A stretch of DNA of 64,000 nucleotides, from assembly GCF_013337285.1 (NCBI RefSeq), contig NZ_SUPW01000003.1, forward strand, positions 62,001 to 126,000, in the 5' to 3' direction. This document shows, piece after piece, positions 18,743 through 27,071 of this stretch. Under the pieces are notes generated by a model that saw nothing but the letters and a program-made list of their open reading frames with translations, had not been told where the DNA came from and made no database searches. How positions within the stretch are numbered: position 1 is the first letter of the stretch; each line of letters starts with the position of its first letter. Origin of the DNA: Agrobacterium tumefaciens (lineage in GTDB: Bacteria; Pseudomonadota; Alphaproteobacteria; Rhizobiales; Rhizobiaceae). A program made the translations under genes and the position numbers.

Positions 18743-19810
18743 TCACTTTCCCGCACGGCGTTGCGCAGCACCTTGCAATAAAGAGAGGGCGCGTGGATCG
18801 GCCCACTCCCGCACATCGAAATCGTCAGGGATGAATTTCCATTCCAGCAAGAAATCCTTGAAGTGGCTCAGCGCATCCAGCTCGGCCGGGTCAAGATCGA
18901 GCTGGAGATTGCGATACACATCCGCACCATTGGCGGCCAGAACCGCCTCCTCGCTGACGCCGATCTCGCGGGCGATGAAACGCACGGCTTCCGCCGGATT
19001 TTCATTCGCCCATTGGGCAACCCGCTGCACGGTGGCCACCAGTTCCGCCACCAGATCGGGCCGCTCGTCGGCAAAGGTGGCATCCACGGTCAAAGGGCGC
19101 GGCGTGCCATTGTTGATGCGGATTTTCGGATCAGGATGAAACCCCGTCGATACGACGACCTGCGCGCCGATGAGATTGGCGACGGTGACGCCTTCCGCAC
19201 CCTTCACGAAAAACGCATCGATATGGCCGCGGTGCAGTGCTGCGATTTCCTCGCCATAGGGAAGCCGTCGGCGCAGACCGTGGAACCTCTCATCCGTCGG
19301 CCCAAGCAGCACCGGTTCCCTTGCCGTCAGATCGATCAGCTCGACATCCGCAACAGAGAGGCCGGAAACGGTCAATGCCGAGACGATGCCCTTCAGGGAC
19401 GTCGCGCGCTGAAAATCGATGGTTTCGTTCGGTCGTTTCGGCAGGCCGACGCGCCGCCCCTTCAAATCTCCGCCCTTGCTAATTCCACTTGCCGGCAAGG
19501 CGATGACGGCCTGAAATTCGTCGGTTCTCGTCAGCCCTACCAGCCGCGTTTTCCGGCCACCGGATTTCGCCCAGATGGGGGGAATATTGCCGCCCTGACG
19601 GAAAGACCAGTCAAGCCGGTGATCGAAATGGCTCTGGCGGATGGCCGGATCAGCCGCATCGCGAATGGAGGAAACAGAGATGCCATGGCCGGCGAAACGT
19701 TCCTCGATCCAGCCAAGCTGCACCGCGATGGAAAGCGGCGTTGGCGCCGGGCAGCGTGTGTACCACAACGTCACGGGTTGGGTTGCTTGGCGAAGGGCGG
19801 CATCAGCCAT
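18743..19810 (-). CDS. DszB-like desulfinase (NMT1/SsuA-fold, no signal peptide)
   Basis: The protein has 355 residues, close to DszB length (about 365). It begins MADAALRQATQPVTLWYTRCPAPTP with no export signal, unlike a periplasmic binding protein. C20 in RCPAP, H61 in QSHFDH, R71 in SFRQGGNIPP and the GG pair align with the Cys27/His60/Arg70 set of DszB as I recall it. It is the first gene of a minus-strand operon with NmrA-like, monooxygenase, amidohydrolase and binding-protein genes. Its paralogue opens the window at 690. I infer hydrolysis of a sulfinate to sulfite; a cytoplasmic binding role cannot be excluded. Confidence 0.75.
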   Translation of the reverse strand: MADAALRQATQPVTLWYTRCPAPTPLSIAVQLGWIEERFAGHGISVSSIRDAADPAIRQSHFDHRLDWSFRQGGNIPPIWAKSGGRKTRLVGLTRTDEFQAVIALPASGISKGGDLKGRRVGLPKRPNETIDFQRATSLKGIVSALTVSGLSVADVELIDLTAREPVLLGPTDERFHGLRRRLPYGEEIAALHRGHIDAFFVKGAEGVTVANLIGAQVVVSTGFHPDPKIRINNGTPRPLTVDATFADERPDLVAELVATVQRVAQWANENPAEAVRFIAREIGVSEEAVLAANGADVYRNLQLDLDPAELDALSHFKDFLLEWKFIPDDFDVREWADPRALSLLQGAAQRRAGK

Positions 19811-20169
19811 GGCGTTCGTCCTCGAAATTGCGATCTGGACAGCACGCTACACGCCGCAGGATATTTTCTATAGATAAAGTGTACTATTTAGGGGGGCGTT
19901 AAGGAAATTCGTTTCCATATCGCGACCGTTCCGGAGGGAAGACAGAATATCCTTTCGATAACAGGAGCATTTTCGGTGAAATAATCGTCCGCGCCTCGAC
20001 CACCTCCCCCTTCAACTGCGGGCCGGATACGACGGCCCGCGAAAGTTTTTCTTCTCCGAGCGGCAAGGATTTTTAACTCGCGACCGCAACCCCGGCTGTT
20101 ACGCTTCCCGGCAATTGCACCGGCCGCAGGCCGGAAATCCAACACGGGCTGAAAAGAAAAAGTAAAAAC
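19811..20169. other. Divergent intergenic region between DszB-like operon and DszA-like gene 2
   Basis: This 359-bp stretch separates two divergent transcripts and so should contain both promoters. An AT-rich patch at 19858-19890 (TTTCTATAGATAAAGTG and TACTATTTAG) is the only obvious candidate for -10 elements. The reverse-strand open frame across 19888-20505 has no protein features. No clear operator was found. Confidence 0.5.
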
Positions 20170-21477
20170 ATGAGCAAGACCAAACGCCGGCTCAATCTCA
20201 ATGTCGGCATCAACACGACAGGATATCTTCCCAATGCCTGGAAATATCGCAGCGGCGACCGGCACGATATCAATGATATCGGCTATTATCGGCGGCTGAC
20301 GGAGCTGGCGCATAAAGGCCGGTTCGATGCCGTTTTCCTGTCCGATCATCCGGCATTGCTGACCGACCCGGCCAGCCGCCCGTTTCATACCATCGATCCG
20401 CTCATTCTCTCCACATCGCTTGCCGCGCAGGTGCCGGATATAGGTTTCGTGGCGACGGTTTCCTCCACCTATAATTCTCCCTATAATTTTGCGAGACGAA
20501 CGCAATCCATCGACGTCGTCACCGGCGGTCGGTTGATCGTCAACATCGTCTCTAACTTCAACCCCAGTGTCGCCGCCAATTTCGGTAACGACCCGCTGCC
20601 GCCGCGCAGCGAACGTTATGCCAAGGCCACCGAATTTCTCGATGTCGCGAAGAAACTCTGGTCAAGCTGGGACCCCCGCCGCGAAGGCGAGGTACCGGAA
20701 GACCGCTTCTGGGATGCGACGACCGCCGAGACGATCGATCATGAGGGGGCGTTCTTCCATGTCAAAGGCCCGCTCAACGTGCCGCGCGGGCCACAGGGAC
20801 ATCCCGTCATCGCCCAGGCTGGCGCTTCCGAAGGCGGCATCGATCTGGCGGCGCGCCACGGCGAGATCATTTATTGCAATATCCTGTCCCGACCGGCAGG
20901 TCAGGCCTTCGGTAAAAAGGTCCGCGACCGCGCCGTCTCTTTCGGCCGCGATCCCTCCGGCATCCGCATCGTGCCCGGCCTCGTCGTCATTCTCGGCGAG
21001 ACCCGTGACGAGGCGCTTCGCAAACACGAACTTTACAGCGGAACCGGCTCGGAAGACGGTCTTCTGGCACGCTTCGCAAGGGAAAACGGCATTGATCCGC
21101 GCGATTTCGATCCCGACGTAAAACTCGATGGCGAGCGCTTTATTCCCGACCAGAACCGGCAATGGGCAGTTGGTATGGGGCTTGGCCTTTCCGAGTTATT
21201 GACCCATGAAAAGCTCACCGCCCGTGAGGCCGTAAGGCGCTCGGAAGGACACCACCGGCTGCTGCTCGGCACGCCGGAAGAGGTGGCGGACGGCATTATC
21301 GACCTGTGGCAGGATGGCACGGTGGATGGCTACACCTTGCAGCCGCCGCGCGCACCGGACGATATTGCCGAATTCGTGGAAAAGGTCGTGCCGGTTCTGC
21401 AGGATCGCGGCGTTTACCCGCGCGAATACGAAGGTGCGACGATCCGCGACCGCTATGGTCTGCCCTATCCCGATTGA
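20170..21477 (+). CDS. DszA/NtaA/SnaA-family FMN-dependent monooxygenase 2
   Basis: This 435-residue luciferase-like enzyme belongs to the same branch as the gene at 9936 but is clearly distinct from it. Segments are LNVGINTTGYLPNAWKY, FLSDHPAL, FVATVSSTYNSPYNFARR, GGRLIVNIVSNF, PVIAQAGASEGG and a C-terminal REYEGATIRDRYGLP that both copies share. It stands alone on the plus strand, divergent from the DszB-like operon, and may share that control region. Members oxidise C-S or C-N bonds with FMNH2 and O2. With the first copy it gives the island two sulfone-monooxygenase-type activities. Confidence 0.87.
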   Translation: MSKTKRRLNLNVGINTTGYLPNAWKYRSGDRHDINDIGYYRRLTELAHKGRFDAVFLSDHPALLTDPASRPFHTIDPLILSTSLAAQVPDIGFVATVSSTYNSPYNFARRTQSIDVVTGGRLIVNIVSNFNPSVAANFGNDPLPPRSERYAKATEFLDVAKKLWSSWDPRREGEVPEDRFWDATTAETIDHEGAFFHVKGPLNVPRGPQGHPVIAQAGASEGGIDLAARHGEIIYCNILSRPAGQAFGKKVRDRAVSFGRDPSGIRIVPGLVVILGETRDEALRKHELYSGTGSEDGLLARFARENGIDPRDFDPDVKLDGERFIPDQNRQWAVGMGLGLSELLTHEKLTAREAVRRSEGHHRLLLGTPEEVADGIIDLWQDGTVDGYTLQPPRAPDDIAEFVEKVVPVLQDRGVYPREYEGATIRDRYGLPYPD

Positions 21478-21564
21478 ACGGCAGATGCGGCGCTGTTGAA
21501 GCGCCGCAGGTCCATCTCCAGCCGTCTCCCGCTGCAAGCGGGAGTGGCTGATGTCAGGGACATA

Positions 21565-22734
21565 TTATTGCCCCGCCGCCACTTTCAAAACGGCCTGCCC
21601 GCCGAAAAACTGCGGTACGACGGACGCGAAATCCGTGACGATCTGGCGATAATCTTCCGGCTGGAACTCATAGGGCAATTCCAGACGGAATTCCGTGACA
21701 TGCGGCAGCACGGGGTCGTGCGACAGCTTTTCCAGAATCTCCTCAGTCGTGCCAACGATATCGGGCAGGAAAAGTGTGCGGCGCGCACCATGCGGTGTGG
21801 TCGTGCGCTTGTCGCGCTCGGCAACAAATTCCGCATAACGGCGGCGTGTCGCGGGGCTTGCGCTATCGGTCGGCAGGATCACCCGTCCTAGCGCGACACG
21901 CGGCTGGCGCTCATGCGCCCATTCCTGCCGGAAGCGGGCAACGAGAGCCGCCTGCGCGGTCAGAAAATCATCGGTATTTTCACCGCTGACGATGTTGCCG
22001 GTCAGAAGATTGAAGCCTGCCTTGCCAGCCCAGCGTGCGGAATTCTGCGATCCGCCGCCATACCACAACCTGTCGGTCAAACCCCTGGCCAAGGGCCGAA
22101 GGCGCGGCACCTGCGCACCGGCGGCATTCCCAGCCTCCGTCTCGCTGGACAAAGGCTCCGATCTCAAGGCTCTGGCCAGCTTCTCGGCGCGGGCATGGCT
22201 GTAATCCGCATCAGGAGCCGCATCGACGTAGTCCGAAATCAGATGGGCAAAGGGCGGCGCGCCCACGGAAACGCCGACATTCAGCCGCCCGCGTGACAGG
22301 ATATCCACCGTGGCGAGATCTTCGGCCAGCCGGAACGGGTTTTCATAACCCAGTTGGATAACGGCGGTGCCAAGGCCGATCCGCTTGGTGCGCTGTGACG
22401 CCGCCGCGAGAAAGGTGGCCGCCGAGGATACGCCGCGTTCCAGATGGCGCTGACGCACCCAGGCGCTGTGATACCCCAGCGCCTCCCCGCCTTCTAAAAG
22501 CTGCAGCGTTTCCTCCAACCCCTGTGCGGGATCATCATCGTTATAATTGCCGGGAACCAGAAAGGCGAAATGGGAAATATGGGAAAGGGGCATAGTGTGC
22601 GTCCGGGAATAGTTGCTGAAGAAGATGGGCTCGGGCGGCATTGCTGCGGCCGTTCTTGCCCGCCGCGTATATTCAGCAGAATGCCCGATAACGGGCGCGG
22701 CTGGCACGGCATGGTCTTTTATAGTCCCGGTCAT
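21565..22734 (-). CDS. Luciferase-like flavin-dependent monooxygenase
   Basis: This bacterial luciferase-family TIM barrel has FAFLVPGNYNDDDPAQGLEE, YHSAWVRQRH, RIGLGTAVIQLGYENPFRLAEDLATVD and RGRLNVGVSVG. It is closer to the luciferase/LLM F420-FMN group than to the DszA branch. The longest frame starts at 22734; a start at 22593 (MPLSHISHFAF) fits the usual family N-terminus better, but neither has a strong ribosome site. It is the last member of the oxygenase-rich island and is divergent from the enolase-superfamily gene at 23015. The substrate is unknown. Confidence 0.83.
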   Translation of the reverse strand: MTGTIKDHAVPAAPVIGHSAEYTRRARTAAAMPPEPIFFSNYSRTHTMPLSHISHFAFLVPGNYNDDDPAQGLEETLQLLEGGEALGYHSAWVRQRHLERGVSSAATFLAAASQRTKRIGLGTAVIQLGYENPFRLAEDLATVDILSRGRLNVGVSVGAPPFAHLISDYVDAAPDADYSHARAEKLARALRSEPLSSETEAGNAAGAQVPRLRPLARGLTDRLWYGGGSQNSARWAGKAGFNLLTGNIVSGENTDDFLTAQAALVARFRQEWAHERQPRVALGRVILPTDSASPATRRRYAEFVAERDKRTTTPHGARRTLFLPDIVGTTEEILEKLSHDPVLPHVTEFRLELPYEFQPEDYRQIVTDFASVVPQFFGGQAVLKVAAGQ

Positions 22735-22915
22735 TATTGAAAGATCGTTGCGCGATTCAATAATCTACTAAAATTATAGATTTATTCACAACAACCCTGC
22801 CGCGCCCGGCTCTCCACGTCCGCTTTTTCTTTCGCAGCTCCTGTCAGCCACAAAGCCGGTCTGCCCATCACTCCAGATGCCAGCTTTCCGACAAAAAACT
22901 TGATTTCCCATCCAA

Positions 22916-22966
22916 ACATGTAATACAGATTATCATACATGTTGACAAATAACGCAGACATGTATG
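22916..22966. promoter_or_regulatory. Triple ACATGT operator-like array upstream of the enolase gene
   Basis: The palindrome ACATGT occurs at 22916, 22937 and 22958, exactly 21 bp apart, that is two helical turns. The second and third form a larger inverted pair, CATACATGT (22934-22942) and ACATGTATG (22958-22966). TTGACA lies between them at 22942-22947. This is the arrangement expected of a multi-dimer operator at the promoter of 23015; the GntR regulator at 30938 is a candidate ligand. Confidence 0.6.
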
Positions 22967-23014
22967 ACATTGCAGTAACCACGAACGCTGCGATACCTGC
23001 ATGAGGGAGGAATT

Positions 23015-24163
23015 ATGATCATCACCGACGTCGAGGTCCGTGTTTTTCGCACGACGACCCGTCGCCACTCGGACAGTGCCGGTCACGCACATCCGGGTCC
23101 GGCGCATCAGGTGGAACAGGCCATGCTGACCGTCCGCACGGAAGATGGGCAGGAAGGCCACTCCTTCACCGCACCGGAGATCGTTCGCCCGCATCTCATC
23201 GAAAAATTCGTCAAGAAAGTCCTGATCGGTGAAGACCATCGCGACCGCGAACGGCTGTGGCAGGATCTTGCCCACTGGCAGCGCGGTTCGGCCGCACAGC
23301 TGACGGACCGCACACTGGCGGTCGTGGACTGCGCATTGTGGGATCTTGCCGGCCGCTCGCTCAACCAACCTGTATACAAGTTGATCGGCGGTTATCGCGA
23401 CAAGGTGCTGGCCTATGGCTCCATCATGTGCGGTGACGAGCTGGAAGGCGGGCTGGCGACGCCGGAAGATTACGGCCGTTTTGCCGAAACGCTGGTGAAG
23501 CGCGGTTACAAGGGCATCAAGCTGCACACCTGGATGCCGCCTGTCAGCTGGGCGCCGGATGTGAAGATGGACCTCAAGGCCTGCGCCGCCGTGCGCGAGG
23601 CAGTCGGACCCGATATTCACCTGATGATCGACGCCTTCCACTGGTATTCCCGCACCGATGCGCTGGCACTGGGTCGGGGCCTGGAAAAGCTTGACTTCGA
23701 CTGGATCGAAGAGCCGATGGATGAGCAGTCGCTGTCTTCCTACAAATGGCTCTCCGACAATCTCGATATCCCCGTCGTCGGCCCGGAAAGTGCGGCCGGC
23801 AAGCACTGGCACCGCGCCGAGTGGATCAAGGCCGGCGCCTGCGATATCCTGCGCACCGGCGTCAACGATGTCGGCGGCATCACCCCGGCGCTGAAGACCA
23901 TGCATCTGGCCGAGGCTTTCGGCATGGAATGCGAAGTGCATGGCAACACGGCCATGAACCTGCATGTGGTGGCCGCCACCAAGAATTGCCGCTGGTATGA
24001 GCGCGGCCTGTTGCACCCCTTCCTCGAATATGATGATGGCCACGACTATCTGAAGTCGCTGTCGGACCCGATGGACCGTGACGGCTTCGTCCGCGTTCCC
24101 GACCGCCCGGGCCTTGGCGAGGACATTGATTTTACCTTCATCGATAACAACCGGGTGAGGTAA
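23015..24163 (+). CDS. Enolase-superfamily (mandelate racemase/muconate lactonizing-like) enzyme
   Basis: The 382-residue protein has the enolase-superfamily capping domain and barrel. Metal ligands are D206 (LMIDAFHW), E232 (WIEEPM) and E258 (VGPES), with D285 and H309 (EVHGN) as the usual His-Asp pair. The second-strand base motif reads KLH (K169, H171) rather than KxK. From memory it is nearly identical to an Agrobacterium protein with a solved structure (PDB 1RVK) and no assigned function. AGGGAGGAATT precedes the ATG. It heads a plus-strand operon with an SGNH hydrolase 6 bp later and a binding protein. Dehydration or epimerisation of a sugar acid is likely. Confidence 0.88.
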   Translation: MIITDVEVRVFRTTTRRHSDSAGHAHPGPAHQVEQAMLTVRTEDGQEGHSFTAPEIVRPHLIEKFVKKVLIGEDHRDRERLWQDLAHWQRGSAAQLTDRTLAVVDCALWDLAGRSLNQPVYKLIGGYRDKVLAYGSIMCGDELEGGLATPEDYGRFAETLVKRGYKGIKLHTWMPPVSWAPDVKMDLKACAAVREAVGPDIHLMIDAFHWYSRTDALALGRGLEKLDFDWIEEPMDEQSLSSYKWLSDNLDIPVVGPESAAGKHWHRAEWIKAGACDILRTGVNDVGGITPALKTMHLAEAFGMECEVHGNTAMNLHVVAATKNCRWYERGLLHPFLEYDDGHDYLKSLSDPMDRDGFVRVPDRPGLGEDIDFTFIDNNRVR

Positions 24164-24169
24164 CGGGCG

Positions 24170-24799
24170 ATGAAAACGGTGCTCGCCTTTGGAGACAGCC
24201 TCACCTGGGGCGCGGACCCGGCAACGGGTCTTCGCCACCCGGTCGAACATCGCTGGCCGGAGGTTCTGGAAACCGAGCTTGCCGGAAGGGTAAAGGTTCA
24301 TCCGGAAGGTCTTGGCGGGCGTACCACCTGTTATGACGACCATGCTGGCCCCGCCTGCCGCAACGGCGCGCGGGCGCTTGAGGTCGCGCTTTCGTGCCAC
24401 ATGCCGCTTGATCTCGTCATCGTCATGCTCGGCACCAACGACATCAAGCCGGTGCATGGCGGGCGGGCGGAAGCCGCCGTTTCCGGCATGCGACGGCTGG
24501 CGCAGATCGTCGAGACCTTCATCTACAAGCCACGAGAGGCCGTGCCGAAACTTCTGATCGTCGCACCGCCGCCCTGCGTGGAAGGCCCCGGCGGAGAACC
24601 TGCCGGCGGGCGCGATATCGAACAATCGCTGCGTCTTGCCCCGCTTTACCGCAAACTTGCGACCGAACTCGGACACGCCTTCTTCGATGCCGGATCGGTC
24701 GCCAGCGCCTCGCCGGTGGATGGCGTGCATCTGGAAGCGCTGGCAACGGCGGCAATCGGCCGGGCGCTTGTTGCACCCGTCAGAGACATTCTTGGCTGA
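24170..24799 (+). CDS. GDSL/SGNH-family esterase
   Basis: This 209-residue cytoplasmic hydrolase shows all SGNH blocks: nucleophile S10 in FGDSLTWG, G49 in GLGG, N90 in GTND, and D184/H187 in DGVHL. It resembles arylesterase-type enzymes and short acyl esterases. It starts 6 bp after the enolase-superfamily gene, so the two are surely co-transcribed. The pairing suggests that the imported compound is an ester or acylated sugar acid that is de-esterified before or after the enolase-family step. This reading is inference. Confidence 0.87.
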   Translation: MKTVLAFGDSLTWGADPATGLRHPVEHRWPEVLETELAGRVKVHPEGLGGRTTCYDDHAGPACRNGARALEVALSCHMPLDLVIVMLGTNDIKPVHGGRAEAAVSGMRRLAQIVETFIYKPREAVPKLLIVAPPPCVEGPGGEPAGGRDIEQSLRLAPLYRKLATELGHAFFDAGSVASASPVDGVHLEALATAAIGRALVAPVRDILG

Positions 24800-24881
24800 T
24801 CACGCAAAGCCTTTGGAGGAACCAGGCGCGCGTGGATCGAAACTTGGAAGGCCGTATGAACCGGCCGCATTGGGAGGAAAG

Positions 24882-26480
24882 ATGAAACATTTTCTTGCAA
24901 CCGCAGCGCTTGGCGCCTTGTTGATCGGCGCCATGCCGCTCAGTGTTTTCGCCGAAACGCCGAAAGACCAGCTTATCGTCGCCACGACCATGAGCAATAT
25001 CCTGACCCTCGATCCCGCCGCCATCACCGGCCGTGAGACCGTGCAGGTTTTGAACAACGTCTATGACACACTGGTCGTGCTTTCGCCTGAAGATCGCAGT
25101 GTTCAGCCTCGCCTTGCCGAACGCTGGGAAATTGCCGAGGACCGGAAATCGATCCGTTTCCATCTGCGCGCCGATGCCAAATTCGCTTCCGGTAATGCGG
25201 TGACGGCGAAGGACGTGGCTTGGAGCCTGAAGCGCCTGCTCGCCCGCAATCTGGCGCAATCATCCTTCCTGAAAACCCGTGGCTTCAAGCTGGAGGAGGC
25301 CGACAAGCTCTTCGTTGCCGAGAACGACCAGACCTTCGTGCTGAATATTCCGAAAGCGGACGACCCCAACCTGCTCTTGATGATCCTTGGACAAAATGGT
25401 CCCGGCTCGATCATCGACAGCAAGACGGCGCTTGAGAATGAAAAAGACGGCGATCTGGGCGGCGCATGGCTGACGCTGAATTCCGCCGGCTCCGGCCCTT
25501 TCAAGCTGACCCAGTGGAAATCCAACGAATATATCATCCTCACCCGCAATGACGATTATTGGGGTGAAAAAGCCAAGATGAAACGCATCCTGATGCGCCA
25601 TCTGCCGGAATCCCAGTCGCAGCGCCTGATGCTGGAAAAGGGCGATATCGACGTCGCCTACTCCTTGCAGGCCCCGGACCTGAAGTCGCTTGAGGCCGAC
25701 AAGACAATCACCATCGAATCCACGCCCGGCTCCGGTTTTTATTACCTCAGCGTTTCGATGAAGGATGAGAAATTCGCGAACAAGAAGGTGCGCGAAGCAC
25801 TGCGTTACCTGATCGATTACGAAGGCCTCGACAAGGCGGTGATGCCCTATTACGGCAAGCTGCATCAGCGCTCCCTCAGCACCGGCGTGATGGGTGCGCT
25901 GCCCGACGAGGGCTACAAGCTCGATATCGCAAAGGCCAAGACGCTTCTGGCTGAGGCCGGTTATCCAAATGGTTTCAAGACGACGCTGCGCGTGCTTTCG
26001 GAAGACCCGTTCATGAAGGCGGCAACGGCGATCCAGAACACGCTGGCGCAGGCCGGCATTCAGGCCGAACTGATCAGCGGCTCGGGCGACCAGATTTACG
26101 GCGCGATGCGCGAGCGTAACTTCGAACTGCTGCTCGGTCGCGGCGGCGGCGGCCAGCAGCCGCACCCGGACAACAACCTGCGCTCCATCGCCTATAATCC
26201 CAACAATGCCGACGACGCCAAGCTCACCAACTACCAGAGCTGGCGGACGAGCTTCTTCGATGAAAAGCTGAACAAGATGATCGAGACGGCGCTTGTCGAG
26301 CGCGACCCCACCAAACAGGCGAAACTCTATGAGGACCTGCAGGGCTATATGGACGAAATCGTCATGTCCATTCAGCCCTTCTCGGAAGTCATCGACACTG
26401 CCGCCTTCCGGAGCGACGTCAAGGGCATGATCGTCAGCCCCTGGCTCTCGCGGTTTGAAAGCGTCAGCAAGGAGCGGTAG
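24882..26480 (+). CDS. Peptide-type (SBP family 5) ABC substrate-binding protein
   Basis: The 532-residue periplasmic binding protein has a Sec-type leader (MKHFLATAALGALLIGAMPL, cleavage near VFA-ET). The start at 24882 follows GGGAGGAAAG; the open frame upstream to 24636 shadows the esterase. It lacks the PRGR and FDPTxGVQR signatures of the three binding proteins in region 1, so it belongs to another ligand class. It is convergent with the permease/ATPase operon at 27072-30580, which has no binding protein of its own, so the two form one importer split between opposite strands. Confidence 0.88.
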   Translation: MKHFLATAALGALLIGAMPLSVFAETPKDQLIVATTMSNILTLDPAAITGRETVQVLNNVYDTLVVLSPEDRSVQPRLAERWEIAEDRKSIRFHLRADAKFASGNAVTAKDVAWSLKRLLARNLAQSSFLKTRGFKLEEADKLFVAENDQTFVLNIPKADDPNLLLMILGQNGPGSIIDSKTALENEKDGDLGGAWLTLNSAGSGPFKLTQWKSNEYIILTRNDDYWGEKAKMKRILMRHLPESQSQRLMLEKGDIDVAYSLQAPDLKSLEADKTITIESTPGSGFYYLSVSMKDEKFANKKVREALRYLIDYEGLDKAVMPYYGKLHQRSLSTGVMGALPDEGYKLDIAKAKTLLAEAGYPNGFKTTLRVLSEDPFMKAATAIQNTLAQAGIQAELISGSGDQIYGAMRERNFELLLGRGGGGQQPHPDNNLRSIAYNPNNADDAKLTNYQSWRTSFFDEKLNKMIETALVERDPTKQAKLYEDLQGYMDEIVMSIQPFSEVIDTAAFRSDVKGMIVSPWLSRFESVSKER

Positions 26481-26502
26481 TCGGTCGACATATCGACGCA
26501 TG

Positions 26503-26532
26503 AAAAAGGCGCGGCTCACCCCGCGCCTTTTT
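26503..26532 (+). terminator. Rho-independent terminator after the binding-protein gene
   Basis: A 12-bp stem (AAAAAGGCGCGG paired with CCGCGCCTTTTT) with a 6-base loop ends in a T run, 22 bp past the stop at 26480. The A and T runs make it potentially bidirectional, but only the plus-strand operon needs it. Confidence 0.9.
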
Positions 26533-26600
26533 GCTGTTAACGAGGCCTCGCAAGCCCGAAGCGTTTGACGAAAGCGGAGCATCCCCCACGCCGTCACCAC

Positions 26601-26760
26601 TGTCCGGTTTAAAATTCTGGACACTTTATATGGCATAGAGGTTATTGGCGAACGTAGTGCGTTTTTCTCGACGTCATCCTTGGGCTTGTCCCAAAGATCT
26701 AAACACGCCAACAAAATCAAGCCGTTGCAGATCCTCGGGACAGGCCCGAGGATGACGTCG
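26601..26760 (+). repeat. Composite intergenic repeat: TGTCCGGTTTAA element plus family A palindromes, copy 2
   Basis: At 26601-26623 there is an imperfect palindrome of the form TGTCCGGTTTAA...TGGACA, and at 26669-26760 a family A unit of two hairpins (CGACGTCATCC... and CTCGGGACAGGCCCGAG) flanked by CGACGTCATCC/GGATGACGTCG. The same two-part arrangement recurs at 51290-51440. The rest of the gap, 26761-26981, holds no recognisable gene or motif. Confidence 0.85.
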
Positions 26761-26981
26761 GCGTGTTTGGCGAGGTTTGCCGACCATCGGATGACACCGC
26801 TACTTCATTCGTGCCCGAAAGCTCGTCACGATCCTCAACGCCATCGCAAGAACGGACCACATATTCGTGTGATCGTCCACACAAGTCCGGCATGACGGAA
26901 GAGAGGTTTTCGCTTTGCCAGCAGCCCGAGCCCAAGGCACAATCACTACCCAGTCTCTTCTATTTTCGGCCTGCCCCATCC

Positions 26982-27009
26982 AAAAAAATACCCGGCACAA
27001 AGGCCGGGC
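26982..27009 (-). terminator. Rho-independent terminator of the minus-strand ABC operon
   Basis: On the minus strand TGCCCGGCC, a TTTGT loop and GCCGGGTA form a strong hairpin followed by seven T residues (26988-26982). It lies 63 bp past the stop of the last ATPase gene. Confidence 0.88.
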
Positions 27010-27071
27010 AGGTAGGGAGGATGTTATTATGCGTGACGCCCCGGAGGAGGACGGTCACGGTTTTGGAGCCG

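Noticed and set aside
18743-19810. Annotation as a periplasmic sulfonate/nitrate binding protein
   Set aside because: No signal peptide, no SsuBC/TauBC partners nearby, and DszB-type Cys, His and Arg are present.
22868-24730. Open frame of about 620 codons on the - strand opposite the enolase and esterase genes
   Set aside because: Antisense shadow; the plus-strand genes have complete catalytic motifs.
26761-26981. Possible small RNA between convergent operons
   Set aside because: No promoter-plus-terminator pair of its own; the only terminators belong to the neighbouring operons.
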